From: Schlegelella aquatica
GTDB taxonomy: Bacteria > Pseudomonadota > Gammaproteobacteria > Burkholderiales > Burkholderiaceae_C
Length of the DNA: 64,000 bases
Direction of reading: 5' to 3'
Assembly: GCF_026013905.1 (NCBI RefSeq)
Contig: NZ_CP110257.1
Coordinates: 1,922,001 to 1,986,000 of the forward strand
Under the pieces are notes generated by a model. The model had not been told where the DNA came from. It ran no database searches and worked only from the letters and a program-made list of their open reading frames with translations. Each line of letters opens with the position of its first letter. Position 1 is the stretch's first letter. This document shows positions 1 through 6,746 of the stretch, in pieces. A program made the position numbers and the translations under genes.

Positions 1-658
1 GCTCCTCGCCCGTCGCCGGCCCGATCAGCGGCGGCTCGGCCGCCACCTCGCCGGCACTCACGTCGGTCGGCCCGGCATCGGCCGATGCGACGAGTTCGAG
101 CAACGAGCCCTGCTCGGGCTGGCGGTCGGCCGAGCCCCCTCCCGCCGGCGGGCTCTCGAGCGCCGGCAACTGGTCCAGCGACGCCAGACCCAGATCGTCC
201 AGAAACTGCTTGGTGGTCGCGTACAGAGCCGGGCGCCCCGGGGCCTCGCGGTAGCCGATGGTGTCGATCCAGCCGCGGTCCTCCAGCTGCTTGATGATCT
301 GGCTGCTCACGGTGACGCCGCGGATGTCCTCGATGTCGCCGCGCGTCACCGGCTGCCGGTAGGCGATGATCGCCAGGGTTTCCATCGTCGCACGCGAATA
401 CTTGGGCGGTTTCTCGGGATTGAGCCGGTCCAGGTACTCGCGCATCTCCGGTCGGCTCTGGAAGCGCCACCCGCTGGCCACGGCCACCAGCTCGACACCC
501 CGCCCCTGCCAGTCGCGCACCAGTTCGTCCAGCAGCATGCGCAGGGTGTCGGGCCCGAGTTCGTCGTTGAAGAGGGCCCGCATGTCGCGCAAAGGCAAGG
601 GCTGGTGTGCGCACAGCAGCGCCGTCTCGAGGACGCGCTTTGCATCCTGTGTGTTCAT
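1..658 (-). CDS. scpB: Segregation and condensation protein B (partial, C-terminus off the window)
   Basis: ScpB forms the SMC-ScpA-ScpB complex that compacts and segregates the chromosome in the cytoplasm. The frame starts at ATG 658 and stays open to base 1, so 219 codons are visible and the C-terminus lies outside. The sequence shows the winged-helix core of the family, including METLAIIAYRQPVTRGDIE, then IRGVTVSS and a GYREAPGRPALYATTKQFLD stretch. After that come an acidic, Pro/Gly-rich tail region and the window edge. The gene has a leader of about 380 bases with strong hairpins and shares its strand with rluD. The family call is secure; the true length is unknown. Confidence 0.93.
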   Translation of the reverse strand, partial: MNTQDAKRVLETALLCAHQPLPLRDMRALFNDELGPDTLRMLLDELVRDWQGRGVELVAVASGWRFQSRPEMREYLDRLNPEKPPKYSRATMETLAIIAYRQPVTRGDIEDIRGVTVSSQIIKQLEDRGWIDTIGYREAPGRPALYATTKQFLDDLGLASLDQLPALESPPAGGGSADRQPEQGSLLELVASADAGPTDVSAGEVAAEPPLIGPATGEE

Positions 659-1035
659 GGAGTGTCGTGTGTCGTCCTCAACCGGATCGTGCGCCGACGC
701 GCATCTCGTGTTCTTTCTTGTCGGTCGGGTTCATGCACCCGTCGGGCGGCGGCAGCACCGCGCTGCACATCCGGGGCTCGCCGCCGATGTGCGGCGCACA
801 CCAGCCGGGCGGCCTCCCTCTGCAAGCAAGGGGCATGGACCGGAGCATACCGTCGCCTTCTGGCGCGGCGCCCGACGAGAGGCGCCGGGCAGGCCGCCCG
901 GGGCATTGGGTGCGGCCGGGGTCGCCACCCCTTGCGCGATGTCCCGACGGGCAAGGGGTCACCCACGGGTTGTCGGTCCATTGTATCCGTATCCCGCGGC
1001 CCACTCCGCACACGATCCGGACCCGCTCGCACTTC
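659..1035 (-). other. scpB leader/intergenic region with two strong hairpins
   Basis: This 377-bp gap between rluD and scpB holds no gene I recognise. Read on the minus strand it has a TACAAT -10-like hexamer (980-985), which would give a leader of about 315 nt. It then has an inverted repeat with a 9-bp stem (927-935 with 951-959) and a second with an 11-bp stem containing one G-U pair (761-771 with 786-796). A short ORF (678-848) overlaps the second hairpin. The structure could be a regulatory leader, but no known riboswitch core is visible. Confidence 0.35.
678..848 (-). CDS. Possible small Cys-containing protein in the scpB leader
   Basis: A 56-codon ATG frame ends 20 bases upstream of scpB. 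The predicted peptide has four cysteines (within CRGRPPGWC, MCSAV and DGCMNP) and a charged end, PTDKKEHEMRVGARSG, unlike the Arg/Ala/Pro-rich composition of the obvious shadow frames. A weak AAGG lies upstream of the start. I do not recognise the family, and it may be chance in GC-rich DNA. Confidence 0.15.
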   Translation of the reverse strand: MLRSMPLACRGRPPGWCAPHIGGEPRMCSAVLPPPDGCMNPTDKKEHEMRVGARSG

Positions 1036-2064
1036 TCATCCCGGCGGCGCGGTGCCCAGCGCCGCGCGCCAGGCGGAGTCGAGGTCGGCGGGCACCGGCG
1101 CGACGAATTCGAGCGGCTCTCGGGTGATGGGGTGCGCGAAGCCCAGGCGGGCGGCATGAAGCGCCTGACGTCGCAATCCGAACATCGATCGGCCGCCGTA
1201 CAGCGCATCGGCCACGAGCGGAAAGCCGCAATGCGCGAGATGCACCCGGATCTGATGGGTGCGCCCCGTGTGCAGTCGGCATCGCACGCCGGTGGCGCCC
1301 TGCCCCCGTCCGAGCACTTCGACGTCGGTGCGCGCCGGCTTGCCGGAGGCCACCACGGCCATGCGGACCCGGGATTGGGGATCGCGCCCGATGGGTGCCT
1401 CGATGCGGGCGAGGCGCTGCGGCTCGCGCACCTCTCCGCAGACGAGCGCCAGGTACTCGCGCTTGACGTCTCGCGCCGCGATGTCGCGCACCAGCCGGGT
1501 CATCGCCTCGAGTGTCTTGCCGATCACCATGAGGCCGCTCGTGTCCTTGTCCAGGCGGTGCACGATGCCCGCCCGAGGCAAGGCCATGGCGCCTCGGTGG
1601 TGCGCCAGCACGGCGTTGAGCACGGTGCCGGACCAGTGCCCGGCCGCCGGATGAACCACCCATCCCGCGGGCTTGTCGATCACCAGCACATGATCGTCCT
1701 CGTGCACCACGCCGAGCGGCAGCGCTTCGGGCCGGAACGCCTGACTCTGCGGGGTGGGCCGCAGTTCGACCTCGACCCGCTGCCCGGCCTGCAACTTGCG
1801 GCTCGCGGTGGTGGCGCGGCGGGCGTCGATCTGGACGCAACCTTCCTCGATCAACTGCTGCAAGTAGCTGCGGGAGAACTCCGGCGCGAGCGACACCAGC
1901 CACTTGTCCAGCCGCAATCCGTGGGCCGAAGGGTCGACCACCGCTTCGCGCCGCTCGGCCTCGGCGGCCTCGGGTGCTTCGGGCCCCTCGACCTCTGCCA
2001 GGGAGTCCTCGGCAGGAACGAGCGTGATCGAGTCGTGGGGAGCGGAACCTCGAGGGGCCGACAT
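1036..2064 (-). CDS. rluD: 23S rRNA pseudouridine synthase, RluD/RluA family
   Basis: The 342-residue enzyme isomerises uridines to pseudouridine in helix 69 of 23S rRNA. An acidic N-terminal extension of about 45 residues precedes an S4 RNA-binding domain (LRLDKWLVSLAPEFSRSYLQ, about 50-100). The RluA-type catalytic domain carries GIVHRLDKDTSGLMV, with catalytic Asp172, and the RTHQIRVHL and ADALYGG signatures. It is slightly longer than E. coli RluD (326) because of the acidic tail. ATG 2064 was chosen because translation upstream of it loses all similarity and bamD diverges from here. The rluD/bamD divergent pairing is common in betaproteobacteria. RluA or RluC are alternatives, but length and context favour RluD. 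Confidence 0.93.
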   Translation of the reverse strand: MSAPRGSAPHDSITLVPAEDSLAEVEGPEAPEAAEAERREAVVDPSAHGLRLDKWLVSLAPEFSRSYLQQLIEEGCVQIDARRATTASRKLQAGQRVEVELRPTPQSQAFRPEALPLGVVHEDDHVLVIDKPAGWVVHPAAGHWSGTVLNAVLAHHRGAMALPRAGIVHRLDKDTSGLMVIGKTLEAMTRLVRDIAARDVKREYLALVCGEVREPQRLARIEAPIGRDPQSRVRMAVVASGKPARTDVEVLGRGQGATGVRCRLHTGRTHQIRVHLAHCGFPLVADALYGGRSMFGLRRQALHAARLGFAHPITREPLEFVAPVPADLDSAWRAALGTAPPG

Positions 2065-2121
2065 ATAGAATCCGCGATTCCTGGATGAACGAGGCGGGCC
2101 GTCCCGCCACGCGAGCGTGGT

Positions 2122-2937
2122 ATGAGTGCTGGAATGCCGTTGTGGGGAAGTCGTGCGGGCCTGGGCGCCGTCGCGGTGATGCTGTCGCTGCTGGCGGCCT
2201 GCTCGTCCACGCCGAAGGACGAGACGGCCGGCATGTCGAACGAGAAATTGTACGCAGAGGCGCGTGACGAAGCGGCGGCCGGCAACTACGAGCGCGCGAT
2301 CCGCTTCTACGAGCGCCTCGAGGGCCGCACGGCCGGCACGCTGATGTCGCAGCAGGCGCAACTCGAGCTGGCCTACGCGTACTACCGGGCCAACGAGAAG
2401 GCCCAGGCGCTGGCGACGCTGGACCGCTTCATCAAGCTCCACCCGAGCAGCCCCGCGCTGGACTACGCGCTCTATCTGAAAGGCCTGGTGAACTTCAACG
2501 ACAACCTCGGGCTGTTCGGTCGTCTGTCCCGGCAGGACCTCTCCGAGAGGGATCAGCAGGCAGCCAAGGAGTCGTTCCAGACCTTCCGGCAACTGGTGGA
2601 GCAATTCCCGGACTCGCCCTATGCCCCCGATGCGCGCCTGCGCATGAAGTACATCGTCAATTCGCTGGCCGCCTATGAAGTGCACGTCGCCCGCTATTAC
2701 TTCCGGCGCGGCGCATACCTGGCAGCGGCCAACCGCGCGCAGCAGGCCGTCCAGGACTACCCGGAATCTCCCGCCATCGAGGAAGCGCTCTTCTTGTTGA
2801 GTCAAAGCTACGACAGGCTGGGCCTCACCCAACTGCGCGACGACGCGCAACGGGTGCTGAAGGCGAGCTTCCCCGAGAGCGCCTTCCTCACCCGTGGCTT
2901 CGAGGCCGACAACCGGCCCTGGTGGCAGCTCTGGTGA
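2122..2937 (+). CDS. bamD: Outer membrane protein assembly factor BamD (ComL)
   Basis: BamD is the essential TPR lipoprotein of the BAM complex, which folds beta-barrel proteins into the outer membrane from its periplasmic face. The 271-residue product has a signal peptide ending in the lipobox LLAAC (lipidated Cys27). TPR repeats follow (for example KLYAEARDEAAAGNYERAIR and ELAYAYYRANEKAQALATLD), with the family hallmarks FPDSPYAPDARLRMKYI and YFRRGAYLAAANRAQ. It diverges from rluD with 57 bp between the starts. A TATAGAAT -10-like element sits at 2064-2071 and would give a leader of about 45 nt. No shadow frame competes. Confidence 0.96.
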   Translation: MSAGMPLWGSRAGLGAVAVMLSLLAACSSTPKDETAGMSNEKLYAEARDEAAAGNYERAIRFYERLEGRTAGTLMSQQAQLELAYAYYRANEKAQALATLDRFIKLHPSSPALDYALYLKGLVNFNDNLGLFGRLSRQDLSERDQQAAKESFQTFRQLVEQFPDSPYAPDARLRMKYIVNSLAAYEVHVARYYFRRGAYLAAANRAQQAVQDYPESPAIEEALFLLSQSYDRLGLTQLRDDAQRVLKASFPESAFLTRGFEADNRPWWQLW

Positions 2938-3044
2938 GCCCTGGGGCCGGGAGCGGTAACGCCCTGTAGGGCGGCAAGCGGTGACGCCGCCGCGTTCGCC
3001 GCTGCATGGCTTGTGGCGGCTGTGGCAAGGGCCTCGGCAGGACC

Positions 3045-5128
3045 TCAGGCGGCCACCTGCTGCCTGGCCGGCAGCAGGTGCGTCAGCCGCAGCTTGTCGC
3101 CACCCGCATAGATGCGGCGGAAGCGCAAATAGCCCGCGCCCAGGACGAACGGCTCGCGGCCGCGCGTTTCCATCTCCGGGATGCGGCCGGTGGCCTTGTA
3201 GTGCTGGATCCAGGCCAGCTCTTGGCGGTTGAAGTGCAGGGTCGGCTGCGGCTCGTTCCAGCGCCGCGAGTGCTCGACTTGCGCCAGGTACTCGTCGTAC
3301 TCGCGCACCCAGCGCTTCAGGCCCTCCTCGACCTCGGAGGCTTCCCAGCCCGAGAGCTTGAACCACGCGCGCGAGTCGTGCACCAGCGTCTCCAGCAGCG
3401 AGGCGACCGCCTCGGGCACGTCGTCGCGGTCCCACCAGTCGTTCAGGTCCTCCCACTCGTCGAAGCGGCCGTTGTCCAGCCCCGGCACGCGCCGCTCCTC
3501 GATGCGCATGCAGGTGCCCACCACCGCGTCCTCGCACCGGGAGTGCGGATTGCGTCGCTCCCCGCGCCAGGCCTCGAAGCGCCGCATCTCCTCGCAGAAC
3601 TCGCGGTCCGCGCCGACGATGTCGTTGCGGTCCTCCTGCCGGGCGGCCGCCAGCACCGGCATCTGGCCGGCCCGCCCGGCCCAGCGCTTGCGCCACAGGA
3701 TCGCCATCTCCATCTGCGTGCGCATGATCGCGCGCATCGGCGCCATGCCGGCGCGCGGGTGCGCTTGCGCATAGCGTTCGCTCGCCTCGATGTAGGCATT
3801 GAACGCGGCGAGGGTGGAGCGGGCGATCAGGAAGCGTCGTTTGGCGGTATCCGATGCCAGTTCGAGCTTGAACGGCACCCCTTGCAGCCGTGCCTCGCGG
3901 TACATCACCGCCAAAGGAATGCGCGACAGCAAGTCCGCTCCTTGCGGATCGGTGCCCCGCCCCTGCTCGCCCGGCGCATAGCCGCCGCCCACATCCGAAT
4001 GCACGCCTGGAAAGACGATCTCCTGGCAGCCCGGCGGCAGTTGCTCGCCCACGCAAACCGAGTCCAGCGGGAACGAGCGGCGCACCTCGTGGGCCGAGAC
4101 CAGGTGGGTGCATTTGATGCCGGGCGGCACGCGCATCGACACCTCCGCGTCGGCCCAGTCGCCATGGCCGTGGCTGATCAGCGCGCTGGAGGCCAGGCCC
4201 ACCGAGGCGACGGTGTCGAACAGGCCCAGGAAGTCGAACTCGACCGGAAAGCCCCCCAACGTGCGACCGCTGCGCCCGAGCAGCCGCGCATCGAGCTCGC
4301 ACAGCGCGACGAACCAGTTGGCGAAGACCCGTGCCGCCGTCGCCCCGCGCGAAAAGCCGAAGGCACTGACGTACAGGTGGCGCACGATGCCCGGGTCCAC
4401 CCGTTGCGGCTGCCCGGTGTGCGGGTCCGGCATGTGAGGCCCAAGCGCCTGGTGCAGGCGCTCGAGCCCTGTTGCAGCCGCGCCTGCGTGTTGGCGGCCT
4501 GAAAGCCATCGGCCTCGTGCATCACGAAGCGGGGCGAGCGGCGCAGCGCGTGGCGGTTCAGGTCCACCTGGCGCGCCAGCGCGAGCACCTCGGCGTTGGA
4601 CAGCAGTGGCGCCTTGTGGAAGTAGCGGTGCACCGCGTTGATGGCCTGCGCCAGCGCCCAGACGATGCGCCGCTCGCCCCAGCGCGCGAAGGCCGACCCG
4701 AGCTTCTCGTCCAGGCCCCGGCCGCTGTCGTCGATTTCTTCGAACGGGGTGCCCACGCCGGGCATGTAGATGCGGAAGTAGTTGGGATACGCCGCCTCGT
4801 TGGGCCAGCGCACGCGCTCGTCGAGCATGGCCTGCGGGGCAATGGTCTGCCCCGGGTAGGCATCGAACAGCCGCGCGACGTTGGAGTGCGTGTGGTCGCC
4901 GCGCTCCTCGCTCAGGCCGTAGTGGTTGCGCGTGCCGTCGAAGAAAAAGCCGAAGAACAGGTTCGTCTCGCACGAGCGGCCGGGTTGGCCGATGGCGGGG
5001 GTTTCGCGGGGAAGGGTGAACGTCTCGTAGATGCGGTCCCGCTCCCCTTTGCTGAAGAGTTGTTCGTAGACCGAAGGGTCCTGGAAAGTCTGCGGCACTT
5101 GAGATGCCAGGCTGACAGCCGCGTTCAT
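3045..5128 (-). pseudogene. Tle1-like T6SS phospholipase (DUF2235), frameshifted
   Basis: DUF2235 proteins of the Tle1 group are lipases delivered into rival cells by type VI secretion, where they attack membrane phospholipids. The frame from ATG 5128 encodes FFGFFFDGTRNHYG and the N-terminal core up to residue 220. It then shifts at a GGG run (plus-strand CCC 4467-4469), and the family continues in another frame to the stop at 3045. Adding one G restores 694 residues. The restored protein has the nucleophile motif GFSRG (Ser about 260), LFDTVAS (Asp about 305) and PGVHSDVGGGY (His about 377). Unrepaired, translation ends at 4178 after 316 residues, without the Ser motif. Its start overlaps the DUF3304 stop in ATGA. 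A sequencing error is a real alternative. No vgrG or tss gene lies in the window. Confidence 0.85.
4467..4469 (-). other. Frameshift point in the phospholipase gene
   Basis: Upstream codons read ARLQQ in the frame of ATG 5128. Downstream codons read LERLHQALGPHMPDPH in the next frame. The switch falls on a three-G run, and a fourth G would join the frames as QQGLERLHQ. This fits a one-base loss in a homopolymer. Confidence 0.8.
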
Positions 5129-5880
5129 GGCTTGGTGCTCTCCATCTGTCTAAGACGGTCCTTCGCCGCTGCCAGCTTTTTCGCCCCTTCTTTTTGAAGC
5201 GCTTCTTTGAAGCGCGGATCGTGGGCGCCCGAGAATCCCTCGAGATCTTTCGGCGAGTACTTCTGCCGGAACCGCCACGCTTCTTCGAGCTCGGCTGATG
5301 GCAAGCCGTCGATGAGTTCTTGGTAGTAAGGGATCAACCCCGCCACCTTGTCGTACTCGATCTGCCACAACTTGAGCTTGTACTCGCGGCTCGGCACGGG
5401 CCAGTGCTTGAGCTTGCCCGGCCACTTCGGGTGGCCGGGGTCCACGGCGCTGGCCAGCACCTCGACGCTGCCGTCCTCGTAGAACAGCGCCCACAGCACG
5501 CCCGGCTCGTCGGTGGGGTACGGCGGCAGTTCAGCGGTCAGCCACACGGGGCGCTCTTCGCGCACGTCGGCGTGGTACCAGGTGTAGCGCAGCTTCACCT
5601 GGATGCCTGGGCGCCACTTGCGCGGCAGGGCATAGCAGCACAACGTACCGGCCCCCGAGTAAGGCGTCACCGGCGGGCCACCCGCCACCTTCTTGTTGTC
5701 GGCAGGGTCGATGAACAGGAAGCCACTGAGCTCCCGACCGGTGTAGTTCACCGCCGTGACGGCCACGGCGTCGCGGTCCGACGGCATCGAGCTGGCGCAG
5801 CCGACGAGGAGCGTCACAAGAGCGCCGAGGACCAGGAGCCAGGGCACGCGGCATCGTGGGGACATACACAAGCGGCTCAT
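5125..5880 (-). CDS. DUF3304-type lipoprotein, probable immunity protein for the adjacent phospholipase
   Basis: The 251-residue protein has an N-terminal signal peptide with lipobox LLVGC (VTLLVGCASS) and should be a membrane-anchored periplasmic lipoprotein. Its core matches what I know of DUF3304: AVNYTGRELSGFLF, then a CC pair in AGTLCCYALPRKWRPG, and a basic-aromatic strand with LRYTWYHADV. DUF3304 lipoproteins are often found beside Tle phospholipase genes, and periplasmic immunity is the expected way to block such effectors; that role here is inferred from context. The stop overlaps the phospholipase start (ATGA), giving one transcript with immunity first. Its own ATG overlaps the stop of the chimeric ORF upstream, again as ATGA. 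A second start (Met6) is possible. Confidence 0.75.
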   Translation of the reverse strand: MSRLCMSPRCRVPWLLVLGALVTLLVGCASSMPSDRDAVAVTAVNYTGRELSGFLFIDPADNKKVAGGPPVTPYSGAGTLCCYALPRKWRPGIQVKLRYTWYHADVREERPVWLTAELPPYPTDEPGVLWALFYEDGSVEVLASAVDPGHPKWPGKLKHWPVPSREYKLKLWQIEYDKVAGLIPYYQELIDGLPSAELEEAWRFRQKYSPKDLEGFSGAHDPRFKEALQKEGAKKLAAAKDRLRQMESTKP

Positions 5881-6215
5881 GGGCGGGTCACCTTCATTCG
5901 ATCTCCTCGTAAGGGGTGCTTACGCCGGGCAGGTAGATGCGGAAGCAGTTGGGATACGCCGCCTCGTTGGGCCAGCGCACGCGCTCGTCGAGCATGGCCT
6001 GCGGGGCAATGGTCTGCCCCGGGTAGGCAGCGAACAGCCGCGCGAGGTTGGAGTGCGTGTGGTCGCCGCGGCGCCGCGGGCAGCTCCAGGTGGTGCCGCC
6101 GCGCGGCGGTGCTCGTCTCCAGCCCCGCCGCCACGCCCAGCGCCTCGGCCATCGCCTGCAGCAGCGCCCAAGGCGCGGTCTCGTCCGGCGCCGCCGGCGC
6201 CAGCCGCTGTGACAT
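5877..6215 (-). pseudogene. Chimeric ORF: unknown N-terminus fused out of frame to a phospholipase fragment
   Basis: From ATG 6215, behind a strong GAGGGAGGG ribosome-binding site and a good promoter, the frame encodes MSQRLAPAAPDETAPWALLQ and about 27 further residues that look like a genuine protein start (I do not recognise the family). It then runs into a duplicated piece of the phospholipase gene in the wrong frame, giving Arg/Ala-rich nonsense, and stops after 112 codons. The stop overlaps the DUF3304 ATG as ATGA, so translational coupling may survive. I read it as the scar of a deletion between an upstream effector or T6SS-associated gene and a second phospholipase copy. Confidence 0.6.
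5900..6067 (-). repeat. Partial duplicate of the phospholipase gene (matches 4733-4900)
   Basis: In the phospholipase frame this stretch encodes 56 residues equivalent to positions 77-132 of the intact gene (GDHTHSNLARLFAAYPG onward). It then adds one Glu codon before a TGA at 5894-5896. Over the 57 aligned residues I count seven substitutions. Nucleotide identity is high over the whole block and falls away just past 6070. It is a remnant of an ancestral tandem copy. Confidence 0.85.
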
Positions 6216-6280
6216 CGATCCCTCCCTCGTTGTTTTTGATCTGGACTGGACCCGGGGAGCCCGGCCCGTCGCGGGGCCCG

Positions 6281-6309
6281 ACGTTAGGCCCGCCCCCGCC
6301 CCGGGTCAA
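6281..6309 (-). promoter_or_regulatory. Sigma-70 promoter of the chimeric ORF / DUF3304 / phospholipase unit
   Basis: On the minus strand TTGACC (6309-6304) is followed by a 17-bp spacer and TAACGT (6286-6281). The expected start is near 6274, giving a leader of about 59 nt with a purine-rich Shine-Dalgarno just before ATG 6215. It is the only good promoter seen upstream of the effector/immunity genes. Confidence 0.5.
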
Positions 6310-6586
6310 TCCCGCCGCAGGGGGAGGGTGAAACGACTTGTGACGAGATGGGAGAATGAGGCAGGCCGCTGGAACGGGGCCTGCGCGACGTGCCTGCGCA
6401 GGGCAGCCCTTGTAACTTCAACCCCGCGGACCGGCTCGAGTCGCCCAAGCGGCTTGTGGGCCAAGCGCTGAGCCCGCGCCGGAGCACGGGGCGCCCGAGC
6501 TGGACCGTCCCTTCTTGCAGCCCGAACGGTTGTAGGGATTCGAAGCTCGCATAGATCGGGATGGGAGCGAAGGGACTGTCGGACGC
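6310..6586. other. Non-coding accessory stretch, nothing recognised
   Basis: This stretch lies between the promoter of the chimeric ORF and the IS110 stub. I find no frame with a recognisable protein on either strand, no RNA gene and no clear terminator. It probably contains decayed DNA from the same rearrangements. Confidence 0.4.
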
Positions 6587-6730
6587 TGTATTCGTGGTCA
6601 CCAGCGGCTGCTGGCCGGCGGCAAACGCAAGAAAGTAGCGCTGGTGGCGTGCGTGCGCCCGTTGCTGACCACGCTCAACGCCATCGCCCAACACCGCCCG
6701 CCATGGAACCCGGCGCTGCATCGCGCTTGA
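6587..6730 (+). mobile_element. 3' remnant of an IS110-family transposase gene
   Basis: Read on the plus strand from 6599, the frame gives HQRLLAGGKRKKVALVACVR followed by PLLTTLNAIAQHRPPWNPAL and a TGA at 6728-6730. This is the conserved C-terminal end of IS110/IS116/IS902 transposases, where GKPKKVALVAC-RKLLTILNAM is typical. The catalytic DEDD domain and the serine domain are missing, so the element is inactive. It abuts the 3' end of the helicase gene and marks the edge of the accessory island. Confidence 0.8.
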
Positions 6731-6746
6731 CTTTCAAGACGATGGC

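Noticed and set aside
1036..4509. A 1157-codon open frame on the minus strand spanning rluD, the bamD region and part of the phospholipase
   Set aside because: Only the last 342 codons are a real protein (rluD). The rest is antisense to bamD or out of frame with the phospholipase and has Arg/Ala/Gly-rich shadow composition.
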